Source: an uncultured Rhodospirillales bacterium (GTDB lineage Bacteria > Pseudomonadota > Alphaproteobacteria > Rhodospirillales > Defluviicoccaceae). Taken from it: a stretch of DNA of 15,155 bases. The notes under the pieces are model-generated. The model did no database searches. It was not told where the DNA came from and saw only the letters and a program-made list of their open reading frames with translations. This document shows positions 1 through 8,623 of this stretch, one piece after another; position 1 is the first letter of the stretch, and each line of letters opens with the position of its first letter. The stretch covers positions 1 through 15,155 of the forward strand of contig CAKZLS010000003.1 of the NCBI GenBank assembly GCA_937127205.1. Direction: 5' to 3'. Both the position numbers and the translations under genes were made by a program.

Positions 1-87
1 CATTTTCGCCGTCCACGCCGTGATCCTTATACGCCTGCTTTCTGATCCGATACCGACCTCCCTTGGCCGATCAGAGATGTTTGGCGA

Positions 88-921
88 TTACTCCGGACAC
101 TGCACAAAAAGCTTCTCCGCGCCACCGAGGAAGAGCGCTTCGGGCGAGAACCCGCCGCCTGTCGCAGCGAGCCGCAGTTTCGACTCGTTCACTCCTTTGA
201 GGTCAAACTGGACGGTCTCGTCGATCGCGCCGGAGCGAATACTCCGCGTTACCCGGCTGAATTCGACACGTTGGTTGAAGCTCATGATGACCGTGCCGTC
301 ACGGAGCTCTCATTGGCCTGTTCGCCAAGGTAAGAGGCCAATGTCCTCGTTCGAGGCGCGCCACCATTCGACCGTGCCGGCTCCGTCGCGCTCGAACAGG
401 ATTACCCGCTCGCTCGCGCATTCGGCCTGGCTGCCGGACCATACGCCGGTCACTGTGGCGAACCCAGAACTGATACTCACCGGTGAGAGACGAGACCATG
501 GCGTCGAGGACCCGCGCGTCGCCCATCACGCGGCCCCGTGCGTCCGGCGCGCCCACGCCGACGATGATGCCACGACCTTGCGCTGGTTTGAGGGATTGGC
601 GCCGAGAGAACGGCAGAGCTCGGCGTAGCCGTTCATGCCGGTAAGCGCGGCTTTCTCGATCAGGGCGTCGTCGCGGAGTTGGTCGCGGTTTTCGAAGAGG
701 AGGATGACTTCGCCGATCTCATGGCATTTCGGGTCGTCGGGCTTGAATACGCGGAGGGCCACATCGATGGGCTCGTCATAGACGAACCTGGCCGGCCCGC
801 CGTCGAAGGTTTGAATGTCATACTCCGTCGCAGCCGCCGCATCTGCGCCTACAGCGACAATCGAACAAGGCCCGGCGAGGCCCAATACGGCAGAGCGGCC
901 GGAACGGCATGCCAAGTGCAT
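88..921 (-). pseudogene. Broken gene for a putative exported protein of unknown family
   Basis: I do not recognise the family. On the minus strand an ATG at 921-919 follows a good ribosome binding site (AAGGAG, about 8 bases upstream). It opens a protein whose first ~30 residues look like a signal peptide (hydrophobic stretch, then an Ala-rich GADAAAAT), followed by YDIQTFDGGPARFVYDEP. The frame is lost near 585-590, where the sensible reading moves to another frame (GIIVGVGAPDARGRVMGDAR to TGEYQFWV). It returns near 470 to the original frame (VTGVWSGSQAECASERVILF), meets an in-frame TGA at 312-310, and reads on (ELRDGTVIMSF to KLFVQCPE) to a TAA at 90-88. Joined up this would be about 275 residues. 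The second half, with a G-x-W...C...G-T-V-E-W-W pattern, looks like a small beta-rich secreted domain, which is only an impression. The two frameshifts cancel each other. Either the gene is decayed or the sequence carries errors here. It is divergent from traG and probably not part of transfer. Confidence 0.6.
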
Positions 922-953
922 AGATCATCTCCTTTTTCAGCCCCCGCGACTCC

Positions 954-1020
954 CCTTTCGGACAGTTTTTGCGCGCAGGCAACAGCGCGCCGCCACCCCA
1001 CTCCAACACTGTCCAAAAGG
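954..1020. repeat. Nested inverted repeat in the divergent intergenic region
   Basis: Arms 954-969 (CCTTTCGGACAGTTTT) and 1005-1020 (AACACTGTCCAAAAGG) are inverted repeats matching at 14 of 16 positions. Inside them GCGCGC occurs at 971-976 and again at 985-990, which could pair around an 8-base loop. The structure lies about 33 bases upstream of the start of the broken minus-strand gene and about 190 bases upstream of traG. It could be a two-site operator or part of a promoter for the minus-strand gene, or simply a cruciform-prone sequence. Otherwise 922-1209 holds no gene I can support, and I see no convincing sigma-70 promoter for traG in it. Confidence 0.5.
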
Positions 1021-1209
1021 ATACCGAATCGTTGGTGCAAAAATAGGACCTGATGATGTTGGGTTTTCCTTCCCGTGCTTGGATATTGCTTCTCTATTCA
1101 TCCGTACTTGGACGACACTGGAAGTTACTGTGTTGATTGACCGGTAAATTTGTCGCGATCCTTTCCTGACTTCACCGGCGCCTTTGGCCCGAACAACGGG
1201 AAGAGATCA

Positions 1210-3267
1210 ATGACCCCGACCAAGCTCCTCATCGGACAAATTGTCCTCGTCTTCGCCATCGTGATCGGCGCGGTCTGGTTCGCGACCCAGTGGGCGGCAG
1301 GACAGCTCGGCTATCAGCCACGCCTCGGTCCGGCTTGGTTCGAGATTAGCGGCTATCAGGTCTACCTGCCGTGGAGGCTGTTCGAGTGGTGGTACGCCTA
1401 TGAGGCCTACGCGCCTTCGATCTTCAACCGGGCCGGCGCCATGGCGGCGGCGGGCGGAATCCTCGGCGTCGTCGTCGCGGTCGCCGGATCGCTCTGGCGG
1501 GCGCGGCAGAACCGGCTGGTGACAACCTATGGATCGTCACGCTGGGCGACCAAGACGGAGATCAACAGGTTCGGTCTTTTCGACGCCGCTGGCATTTTTA
1601 TCGGACGTTACAAAGAGCACTATCTGCGTCATGACGGGCCGGAACATATCATGTGCTTTGCGCCGACCCGTTCCGGCAAGGGCGTCGGGCTCGTGATTCC
1701 AACGCTTCTGAGCTGGCCGCATTCCGCCGTGATCCACGACATCAAGGGCGAGAACTGGCAGCTCACCGCCGGCTGGCGCGCACAGTTCTCGCACTGCCTG
1801 CTGTTCAATCCGACCGATCCGGCAAGCGCCAAATACAATCCGCTCCTGGAGGTACGCAAAGGCCGCAACGAGGTCCGCGACGTCCAGAACATCGCCGACA
1901 TCCTGGTCGATCCCGAGGGCGCGCTCGAGCGGCGGAACCACTGGGAGAAGACAAGCCATGCGCTGCTTGTCGGCGTGATCCTCCACGTCCTCTACGCCGA
2001 GCAGGAAAAGACACTCGCCCGCGTCGCGGCCTTCCTCTCCGACCCGTCACGCTCCTTCGAGCGCACGCTGCGGGTCATGATGAGCACCAATCATCTCGGC
2101 ACGGACGAGACGCCGCTGGTTCACCCCGTCATCGCCCAGGCCGCCCGCGAACTGCTCAACAAGTCGGAGAACGAGCGCTCGGGCGTGCTGTCGACGGCGA
2201 TATCGTTCCTCGGACTCCACCGCGACCCCACAGTAGCGGAGACCACGAGCGCGTGCGAATGGCGCATTGCCGACCTGATGAACGCCGATCGGCCCGTCTC
2301 CCTCTACCTCGTCATTCCGCCCTCGGACATTTCTCGGACGAAGCCGTTGGTGCGGCTGGTCCTCAACCAGATCGGCCGCCGGTTGACCGAAAAACTCGAA
2401 GGCGAGGCCGGGAAGCGCCATCGCCACCAGCTTCTGATGATGCTGGACGAGTTCCCGGCGCTCGGACGGCTCGACTTCTTCGAGAGCGCGCTCGCCTTCA
2501 TGGCCGGCTACGGCGTGCGCAGTTTCCTGATCGCGCAATCGCTCAACCAGATCTCCAAGGCCTACGGCGAGAACAACGCGATCCTCGACAACTGCCATGT
2601 CCGGATCGCTTTCGCCTCGAACGACGAGCGCACGGCCAAGCGCATCTCGGACTCGCTCGGTACCGCGACGGAGCTGCGCGCCCAGCGCAACTATGCCGGC
2701 CACCGGCTAGCACCGTGGCTGGCGCATGTGATGGTCAGCCGCCAGGAGACCGCCCGGCAATTGCTGACCCCAGGCGAGGTGATGCAGCTGCCGGCGGACG
2801 AGGAGATCGTCATGGTCTCGGGTCAGCCTCCGATCCGCGCCAAGAAGCTGCGCTACTTCGAGGACGCCAATTTCACGGGCCGGGTGTGCCCCCCGCCGAT
2901 TCTCAAGCACGACGGTCCCTATGGGGATCGCCCGCACCTTCGTGCCGACGATTGGTCGGGACAGGTGCGGAGCCTTCACGCCGATCTCGTCAAACCCTGG
3001 ACCGAGCGCGTCTCGGGCGGCGACGAAGATAATGCCAATGAAGATTCTGGTGGCCTAAATCGCCATCCCGCGCTGCCCGACGAGGCGCCCGCGAAGCCTG
3101 AGCCCGAAAAGGCCCCAGATGCCGGTCTTCTCGACGACGAGTTCGATCCCAACGACGCCAAGCGCATGGACCAGCTCGCCCGCAACGCCGCGGTCGTCCG
3201 GCGCGCCCACGCCCTGAATAACGGAATGGGGGATCAGGCCGACGACGACCTGATGCCGAGCTTCTGA
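1210..3267 (+). CDS. traG: Conjugal transfer coupling protein TraG (VirD4-like ATPase)
   Basis: Type IV coupling protein that brings the relaxase-DNA complex to the secretion channel at the inner membrane and uses ATP to drive transfer. 685 residues, normal for TraG/VirD4. The N-terminus has two membrane segments (about residues 6-28 and 77-95) separated by a short periplasmic loop rich in Trp and Tyr. Walker A is PTRSGKG at 152-158 and Walker B is LLMMLDEF with Asp-Glu at 413-414, followed by the family's GYGVRSFLIAQSLNQI. The Asp/Glu/Pro-rich tail (about 600-685) is the variable C-terminus. I chose the ATG at 1210, which has GGGAAGAG just upstream and gives the usual MTPTKLLIGQI start. A TTG in the same frame at 1150 lacks this support. 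First gene of the transfer operon. The relaxase that TraG serves is not in this window. Confidence 0.96.
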   Translation: MTPTKLLIGQIVLVFAIVIGAVWFATQWAAGQLGYQPRLGPAWFEISGYQVYLPWRLFEWWYAYEAYAPSIFNRAGAMAAAGGILGVVVAVAGSLWRARQNRLVTTYGSSRWATKTEINRFGLFDAAGIFIGRYKEHYLRHDGPEHIMCFAPTRSGKGVGLVIPTLLSWPHSAVIHDIKGENWQLTAGWRAQFSHCLLFNPTDPASAKYNPLLEVRKGRNEVRDVQNIADILVDPEGALERRNHWEKTSHALLVGVILHVLYAEQEKTLARVAAFLSDPSRSFERTLRVMMSTNHLGTDETPLVHPVIAQAARELLNKSENERSGVLSTAISFLGLHRDPTVAETTSACEWRIADLMNADRPVSLYLVIPPSDISRTKPLVRLVLNQIGRRLTEKLEGEAGKRHRHQLLMMLDEFPALGRLDFFESALAFMAGYGVRSFLIAQSLNQISKAYGENNAILDNCHVRIAFASNDERTAKRISDSLGTATELRAQRNYAGHRLAPWLAHVMVSRQETARQLLTPGEVMQLPADEEIVMVSGQPPIRAKKLRYFEDANFTGRVCPPPILKHDGPYGDRPHLRADDWSGQVRSLHADLVKPWTERVSGGDEDNANEDSGGLNRHPALPDEAPAKPEPEKAPDAGLLDDEFDPNDAKRMDQLARNAAVVRRAHALNNGMGDQADDDLMPSF

Positions 3268-3278
3268 AAGACACGCCC

Positions 3279-3818
3279 ATGAAACCGCGTCTCAATGTCC
3301 ATGTCGCCTTTGAGCTCTTCGACAAGGTCGAGACCGCAGCGAAACGGCCGGGCGTCACCAAGGCCGCCGTGGTCGAGGCGGCGCTGATGGGGTTTTTCTC
3401 CAAGGAATTCGACGACCAGCGCGACGGCGCGTTGATCCGCCGTCTCGACCGGATGACCCGGCAGTATGACCGGTTGGAGCGCAATCTTGGCATCACGACC
3501 GAGACGTTGGCGCTCTTCATCCGCTTCTTCCTGACCGTGACGCCGCCGCTGCCGAACACGGATCAGGACGCCGCCCGCGCGCTCGGCAAGGAGCGATTCG
3601 ATTACTTCATCACCCAGCTCGGACGCCGGCTCGCGGGCGGCAAGAACATGATCCGCGATGTACTCGAAGAGATCAGCGCGAACGAGAGCGATTTCTTCAC
3701 GGAAGCCGAGATCGAGGCCCTACGGGCGGTGAAGGAGGCGGGTTCTCCGGACAAAGACAAAGCAAATGGGGAGGCGGCCACTCACGCGGCGGATAGGGGG
3801 AAAGCAGACAATGTCTGA
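3279..3818 (+). CDS. CopG-like ribbon-helix-helix protein of the traG-trbB junction
   Basis: 179-residue protein that sits between traG and trbB in many alphaproteobacterial conjugative elements, usually annotated as a CopG-family regulator. Residues 2-9 (KPRLNVHV) fit the DNA-contacting beta strand. About 11-22 and 27-41 (TKAAVVEAALMGFFS) fit the two helices of a ribbon-helix-helix fold. A basic, probably helical stretch follows (50-72), then a hydrophobic segment (about 76-91, TLALFIRFFLTVTPPLP) and a charged C-terminal part. This is much longer than a minimal CopG repressor (about 45-60 residues). It starts 11 bases after traG, and its end overlaps trbB by 8 bases, so it is cotranscribed. 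DNA binding and control of the operon are likely from the N-terminus but not shown. A structural role at the membrane cannot be excluded because of the hydrophobic segment. Confidence 0.85.
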   Translation: MKPRLNVHVAFELFDKVETAAKRPGVTKAAVVEAALMGFFSKEFDDQRDGALIRRLDRMTRQYDRLERNLGITTETLALFIRFFLTVTPPLPNTDQDAARALGKERFDYFITQLGRRLAGGKNMIRDVLEEISANESDFFTEAEIEALRAVKEAGSPDKDKANGEAATHAADRGKADNV

Positions 3819-4794
3819 TCGGTTCAATCCCACCACGCTCGACCGCCAGCGGACCATGCTCAGGACGGCCATGGGGCCGGCGATCGCCACGGCGCTCGCC
3901 GATCCGGCGGTGATCGAGGTGATGGTCAATCCCGACGGCCGGCTCTGGATCGACCGCCATGGCGACGGACGCGTCGATACAGGGGAGCGACTCGGCGCCG
4001 CCGGGATCGAACGGATCATCCGGCTGGTCGCGAGCCATATTGGCCAGGAGTGCCATCGCGAACGGCCGGTGGTCTCGGCCGAATTGCCGGAAACCGGCGA
4101 GCGCTTCGAGGGCCTCCTCCCACCGGTGTCGCCGGCCCCATGCTTCGCGATCCGCAAGCCGGCGCACGTGCTCTATCGGCTCATCGACTATGTCGACGCC
4201 CAGATCATGACGCCGCTTCAGGCCAAAGCGCTGGCCGAGGCCGTGGTGTCGGCCAAAAACATCGTCGTGGTCGGCGGCACCAGTTCCGGCAAGACTACGC
4301 TGGTCAACGCGCTTCTCGGCGAGGTGGCGGCGAGCGGCGACCGGGTCATCGTGATCGAGGACACGCGCGAGCTCCAATGCGCGGCCGAGGATTGCGTCAG
4401 CCTGCGGACCAAACCCGGCGTCGCCTCGCTCGCCGACCTCGTCCGCTCGACCCTTCGACTTAGACCCGACCGGATCATCGTCGGCGAGGTTCGCGGCGCC
4501 GAAGCCCTCGACATGCTGAAGGCCTGGAACACCGGCCATCCCGGCGGGATCACAACGTTGCATGCCAACTCGGCTCATGCCGGGCTCTATCGGCTCGAAC
4601 AGCTCATCCAGGAGGCGGTCGTCACCGTGCCACGCCGGCTGATCGCCGAAGCGATCGACATGGTTGTGTTTCTGAAGGGTCGCGGCTCCGGCCGACGGAT
4701 CGAGACCGTCGCCGCGCTCGAAGGGTTAACAGCCGACGGTGACTACCGTCTGACACCGCTCACCCCGTCGATCACGTGCCATCGGCCTGAATAA
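3811..4794 (+). CDS. trbB: TrbB, VirB11-type secretion ATPase
   Basis: Cytoplasmic hexameric ATPase of the PulE/VirB11 superfamily that powers pilus assembly and transport through the mating channel. 327 residues, normal for the family. The N-terminal domain (about 10-130) contains the typical ALADPAVIEVMVNPDGRLW. Walker A is GGTSSGKT at 155-162. The Asp box region has VIVIEDTREL (about 178-187), and Walker B is RIIVGEVRG with Glu at 226. The His box is TTLHANS, with His at 251. All catalytic motifs are intact. The start at 3811 has a purine-rich GGGGGAAAG ahead of it and gives the usual MSDRFNP start. An ATG in frame at 3766 is upstream but would lie inside the preceding gene and adds an untypical leader. 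Followed 12 bases later by trbC, which has its own strong ribosome binding site. Confidence 0.97.
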   Translation: MSDRFNPTTLDRQRTMLRTAMGPAIATALADPAVIEVMVNPDGRLWIDRHGDGRVDTGERLGAAGIERIIRLVASHIGQECHRERPVVSAELPETGERFEGLLPPVSPAPCFAIRKPAHVLYRLIDYVDAQIMTPLQAKALAEAVVSAKNIVVVGGTSSGKTTLVNALLGEVAASGDRVIVIEDTRELQCAAEDCVSLRTKPGVASLADLVRSTLRLRPDRIIVGEVRGAEALDMLKAWNTGHPGGITTLHANSAHAGLYRLEQLIQEAVVTVPRRLIAEAIDMVVFLKGRGSGRRIETVAALEGLTADGDYRLTPLTPSITCHRPE

Positions 4795-4806
4795 AGGAGA
4801 CCTTAC

Positions 4807-5163
4807 ATGAACCCAATCGCTCCCGGCCTTTCAATCCGCTTGCAGCCGCGCCATGCCGAACTGATGGGGTTCACCATCGCACTCATACTGTCCTGTTTTG
4901 TGGCCGATCCCGCCCATGCCGCCGGCTCCGGCATGCCGTGGGAGGCGCCGCTGACCTCGATCCTCGAATCGATCGAGGGGCCGGTGGCGCGCATCGTCGC
5001 CGTCATCATCATCGTCATCACCGGCCTGTCGCTTGCCTTCGGCGAGACGAGTGGCGGCTTCCGGCGGCTGATCCAGATCGTCTTCGGTCTTTCGATCGCC
5101 TTCGCGGCGACGAGCTTCTTCCTGTCCTTCTTCTCCTTCGGCGGCGGGGCGGTCATCGCATGA
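4807..5163 (+). CDS. trbC: TrbC, conjugative pilin precursor
   Basis: Precursor of the main pilus subunit (VirB2-like). 118 residues. A long signal sequence with a hydrophobic core at about 21-33 ends in AHA at 36-38, so signal peptidase cleavage is expected before AGSGMPWE. The mature part has two membrane helices (about 62-79 and 89-110) around a short polar loop with GGFRRL, the classic pilin hairpin. In IncP and Ti relatives the product is further trimmed and made circular by the TraF peptidase, whose gene is not in this window. A strong AAGGAG lies 7 bases before the ATG, stronger than at neighbouring starts, which fits the high demand for pilin. It overlaps trbD by 4 bases (ATGA). Confidence 0.95.
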   Translation: MNPIAPGLSIRLQPRHAELMGFTIALILSCFVADPAHAAGSGMPWEAPLTSILESIEGPVARIVAVIIIVITGLSLAFGETSGGFRRLIQIVFGLSIAFAATSFFLSFFSFGGGAVIA

Positions 5164-5435
5164 CTGGCGCTAATCGCATGAGTGTCGAAGGTTACGAGAT
5201 CCCGCTGCACCGGGCGCTGACCGAGCCGATTCTGATGGGCGGCGCGCCGCGTACGGTGGCGATCATCAACGGCACGTTGGCTGCCGCGCTGGGACTTGGC
5301 CTGCAACTCTGGCTTGCCGGAATCGTGGTCTGGCTCGTCGGCCACAGCGCCGCCGCCTACGCGGCCAGGAAGGACCCCGCCTTCATGGAGATCCTCGTCC
5401 GGCACGTGCGGCACAAGGGCTATCTCTCATGTTGA
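5160..5435 (+). CDS. trbD: TrbD, VirB3-like inner-membrane component
   Basis: Small membrane protein of the mating-pair-formation complex, thought to work with the TrbE ATPase at the inner membrane. 91 residues. A conserved N-terminus (YEIPLHRALTEPILMGGAPR, about 12-31) is followed by a membrane region at about 33-60 (one long or two short helices, rich in Leu, Gly and Ala) and a basic C-terminus. The ATG at 5160 overlaps the TGA of trbC (ATGA). An in-frame ATG at 5178 is an alternative start that would remove six residues. Its end overlaps the trbE start by 7 bases. This order and overlap are typical of trbC-trbD-trbE. Confidence 0.93.
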   Translation: MTGANRMSVEGYEIPLHRALTEPILMGGAPRTVAIINGTLAAALGLGLQLWLAGIVVWLVGHSAAAYAARKDPAFMEILVRHVRHKGYLSC

Positions 5436-7894
5436 GCCTGGCGGAATACCGGAAGCGACCAGCGCTGCTGGCGGACTACCTCCCGTGGGCCTGCCTCGTC
5501 GCGCCGGGAGTCGTCCTCAACAAGGATGGAAGCTTTCAGCTCTCGGCGCGCTTTCGCGGCCCCGATCTCGAAAGCGCCACCGAGGCCGAGCTCGTCGCCA
5601 TCTGTGCGCGCATCAACAACGTGCTGCGCCGCTTCGGCTCTAACTGGGCAATGTTCTTTGAGGCCGAGCGGCATGCAGCGCGCGGCTACCCGCAGCCGGA
5701 CTTTCCCGATCCGATCTCCCGCCTGGTCGACGAGGAGCGGCGGGCGGCCTTCGAACAAGCGGACGCGCTCTTCGAGAGCGCCTATGTGCTCACGTTCGTC
5801 TATCTGCCGCCGGCCGACACTGTCGGCCGCGCGGACCAGCTCCTGATCGAGTCGGCCGGCGAGAAGCGAGGGCTCGACGACCGCGACCATCTCGGTGCTT
5901 TCGTCCAGCAGACAGACAGAGCGCTCGACCTCCTGGCCCAGCTCATGCCGGAAGTATCGCCGCTTACGGACGAAGAGACGCTCTCCTACCTCCATAACTG
6001 CATCTCGAACAAAAGGCATCCGATCGCAACGCCGGAGGTCCCCGCCTATCTCGACGCCGTCTTGGTGGACACGTCGCTGACCGGTGGGCTCGCGCCGATG
6101 CTGGGCGACGCGCATCTGCGCGTGCTGACCGTTCTCGGTTTTCCTGGATCGACCACCCCAGGTCTTCTCGACGGCCTCAATCATCTCGGCTTCGAATACC
6201 GTTGGATGACGCGGTTTGTGCCGCTCGATAAGGCGGCGGCCGAGAAGGTTATCCGCCGCTATCGCCGGCAATGGTTCGCCAAGCGCAAATCCATTGCCGC
6301 CATCATCAAGGAGGTGATGACCAACGAACAGTCGGTGCTCGTCGACGCCGACGCCGATAACAAGACCGCCGATGCCGATGCGGCGCTCCAAGAGCTCGGA
6401 GCCGATCTCGTCGCCTATGGGTATATCACCACGACGTTCATCGTTTGGGACCAGGGCGCGGCCGCGGTGCGCGAAAAGGTCCGTGCGGCGCAACGGGTGA
6501 TCGATGGGCGCGGGTTCGCCACCATCGAGGAAAGCGCCAACGCCGTCGAGGCCTGGCTCTCGTCCTTGCCGGGTCATGTCTACGCCAATGTCCGGCAGGC
6601 GCCGGTCAACACGCTCAACCTGGCGCACATGATGCCGCTTTCCGCCACCTGGGCGGGACCGGCGAGGAACGAGCATCTGGACGGACCGCCACTCATCACG
6701 GTGCGGACGAACGGCACGACACCGTTCCGGCTCGTGACCCATATCGGCGATGTGGGCCACACGCTCGTGGTCGGTCCCACGGGTGCGGGCAAATCGGTGC
6801 TGCTGGCGCTGATCGCAATGCAATTCCGGCGCTACAAGAACGCGCAGATCACCATGTTTGACAAGGGCGGCTCCGCGCGCGCCGCAATCCTCGGCATGGG
6901 CGGCGACTGGTTCGATCTAGGCGCGGCCAAGGAGGGCGAGAAGGGCGCGCTCGCCTTTCAGCCGCTTGCCAAAATCGATCTGGCGGCGGAACGATCCTTC
7001 GCGCAGGAATGGGTGCTCGGGCTTCTCGTCCATGAAGGCGTCGCGGTCACGCCGGAAATCAAGGATGCGGTCTGGTCGGCACTTTCAAATCTCGCCGCCG
7101 CGCCGCCGCCGGAACGCACACTGACCGGCCTCGCGACGCTTCTGCAACGGAGCGAGCTTCGCCAAGCGCTTCAGCCCTACACGCTCGAAGGCCCATTCGG
7201 TCGGCTCCTTGACGCCGATGAAGACCGCCTGACGCTCGGCGCGGTCCAGTGCTTCGAGATGGAAGAGCTGATGCATGAGACCAGCGCGGTGCCGCCGGTG
7301 CTCACCTACCTATTCCACCGGCTCGATGAACGCTTCGACGGGCGGCCGTCGGTCCTGGTCCTCGACGAAGCCTGGCTGTTCCTCGACAACCCGGCCTTCG
7401 CCGCGCGCATTCGGGAATGGCTGAAGACGCTGCGCAAGCAGAACGTCTCCGTCATCTTCGCCACGCAAGGTCTGTCCGACATCGCCGGCAGTTCCATCGC
7501 GCCGGCGATCATCGAGAGCTGTCCGAGCCGCATTTTCCTGCCGAACGACCGGGCGATCGAGCCTCAGGCAAAGGCCGTCTACGAGGCTTTCGGGCTCAAC
7601 GACCGGCAGATCGCGATCGTCGCGCGGGCGGTACCAAAGCGCGACTACTACTACCAATCGCGCCAAGGCAACCGGCTGTTCGATCTCGACCTTGGTCCCG
7701 TGGCACTGGCGTTTGCTGCCGCGTCCACCAAGCAAGACCACGCCCTCATGGACGAACTCATCGCCGCCCATGGCGAAGAGGAGTTCGCCGACTCCTGGCT
7801 GCGCGCCAAGGATCTCGACTGGGCAGCCGAGTTGATTGCAGCCGAGCAGCCAATCCCCAACCATCCCCACACGGAGGACAATCATGAAACGTAA
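5429..7894 (+). CDS. trbE: TrbE, VirB4-type secretion ATPase
   Basis: Large ATPase of the VirB4/CagE family, the most conserved motor of type IV secretion, peripheral to the inner membrane. 821 residues, normal length. The N-terminal start MLSLAEYRKRPALLADYLPW is characteristic of TrbE. The CagE/VirB4 N-terminal domain covers roughly 170-390. The RecA-like domain has Walker A GPTGAGKS at 449-456, MFDKGGSARA shortly after, and Walker B VLVLDEAW with Asp-Glu at 646-647, followed by the sensor-like VIFATQGLSDI. All motifs are intact. The ATG at 5429 lies inside the end of trbD. The last 11 bases overlap trbJ, and a purine-rich ACGGAGG inside its final codons serves as the trbJ ribosome binding site. 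Confidence 0.97.
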   Translation: MLSLAEYRKRPALLADYLPWACLVAPGVVLNKDGSFQLSARFRGPDLESATEAELVAICARINNVLRRFGSNWAMFFEAERHAARGYPQPDFPDPISRLVDEERRAAFEQADALFESAYVLTFVYLPPADTVGRADQLLIESAGEKRGLDDRDHLGAFVQQTDRALDLLAQLMPEVSPLTDEETLSYLHNCISNKRHPIATPEVPAYLDAVLVDTSLTGGLAPMLGDAHLRVLTVLGFPGSTTPGLLDGLNHLGFEYRWMTRFVPLDKAAAEKVIRRYRRQWFAKRKSIAAIIKEVMTNEQSVLVDADADNKTADADAALQELGADLVAYGYITTTFIVWDQGAAAVREKVRAAQRVIDGRGFATIEESANAVEAWLSSLPGHVYANVRQAPVNTLNLAHMMPLSATWAGPARNEHLDGPPLITVRTNGTTPFRLVTHIGDVGHTLVVGPTGAGKSVLLALIAMQFRRYKNAQITMFDKGGSARAAILGMGGDWFDLGAAKEGEKGALAFQPLAKIDLAAERSFAQEWVLGLLVHEGVAVTPEIKDAVWSALSNLAAAPPPERTLTGLATLLQRSELRQALQPYTLEGPFGRLLDADEDRLTLGAVQCFEMEELMHETSAVPPVLTYLFHRLDERFDGRPSVLVLDEAWLFLDNPAFAARIREWLKTLRKQNVSVIFATQGLSDIAGSSIAPAIIESCPSRIFLPNDRAIEPQAKAVYEAFGLNDRQIAIVARAVPKRDYYYQSRQGNRLFDLDLGPVALAFAAASTKQDHALMDELIAAHGEEEFADSWLRAKDLDWAAELIAAEQPIPNHPHTEDNHET

Positions 7895-8606
7895 GCTCTT
7901 GGCGGCGGTCGCCGCCGTTGGGCTGGCAATGGCGCCGGTCCAGAACGCCTACGCCATCTTCGGCGTTGGCGACACTGTCTATGACCCGGCCAACCATGTC
8001 GAGAACATCCTGACGGCGGCGCGCACGCTGCAGCAGATCAGCAATCAGGTGAAGCAGCTCACCAACGAGGCGCGGATGCTGATCAATCAGGCGCGGAATC
8101 TCGCGAACCTGCCGACCTCCGTCGCGGGCGATCTGCGCGCCTCGCTCGCGCGTGTCGATGGGCTCATCACCACTGCCCGCGGGATCGCCTATGAGGTCTC
8201 GGTCATTGACAGCGAATACCGCCGGCTCTTCCCCGAAGAGTACGCGGACGCCGTCTCGACCCCGCAAATCATCGCCGATGCCCATGAGGCCTGGGCCCTG
8301 GCGCGCGAGGGTTTCAAGCACAGCCTGGAAGTCCAAGCCGAGGTGGTCGGTCAAGTGCGTGCCGACGCGGTGACGCTCGATCTGCTCGTCGGTGAGAGCC
8401 AGGCGGCCGTCGGCAATCTCCAAGCGGTTCAGGCCGGCAATCAGCTCACCGCGCTCGCCGCCAAGCAGTCGATGCAGCTTCAGACATTGCTTGCGGCGTC
8501 ATCGCGGGCGGAGGCCACTGAACGCGCCGATCGGGTCGCCGCACGCGAACGCGGACGCGCCCGGTTCGAGCGCTTCCTCGGCGACGGCTCCGCCTACGCA
8601 CGTTAA
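7884..8606 (+). CDS. trbJ: TrbJ, VirB5-like secreted pilus-associated protein
   Basis: Exported component of the mating apparatus, related in role to VirB5, a minor pilus or surface adhesion protein. In IncP and Ti elements entry exclusion sits at the neighbouring trbK. 240 residues. Residues 1-24 form a clear signal peptide ending in AYA, with cleavage before IFGVGDTVYDPANHVENIL, a typical start of mature TrbJ. The rest is largely helical and rich in Gln, Asn, Ala and Arg (LQQISNQVKQLTNEARMLIN), consistent with coiled coils. The start at 7884 is fixed by ACGGAGG at the right distance and by the signal peptide. Only 17 bases separate it from trbL, so trbK, usually found here, is missing. Confidence 0.93.
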   Translation: MKRKLLAAVAAVGLAMAPVQNAYAIFGVGDTVYDPANHVENILTAARTLQQISNQVKQLTNEARMLINQARNLANLPTSVAGDLRASLARVDGLITTARGIAYEVSVIDSEYRRLFPEEYADAVSTPQIIADAHEAWALAREGFKHSLEVQAEVVGQVRADAVTLDLLVGESQAAVGNLQAVQAGNQLTALAAKQSMQLQTLLAASSRAEATERADRVAARERGRARFERFLGDGSAYAR

Positions 8607-8623
8607 GCGGGGACGAGAAGGCG

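Noticed and set aside
1..40. Possible minus-strand gene start leaving the window (ATG at 3-1 or GTG with AAGGA upstream)
   Set aside because: Too few codons remain to support any gene.
20..628. Plus-strand open frame of 202 codons at the left end
   Set aside because: Ser/Arg/Pro-rich; the minus strand there reads like true protein in pieces with a signal peptide and ribosome binding site, so this is its shadow.
1150..1209. Upstream TTG start for traG
   Set aside because: No ribosome binding site, and the added 20 residues are not typical; the ATG at 1210 gives the family's usual start.
1653..3032. Long plus-strand open frame (459 codons) inside traG
   Set aside because: Shadow frame of traG in GC-rich DNA, with Arg/Pro-rich composition and no recognisable domain.
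5420..6823. Long minus-strand open frame (467 codons) opposite trbE
   Set aside because: It mirrors the codon use of trbE, is rich in Arg, His and Asp as GC-rich shadow frames are, and trbE has all its motifs.
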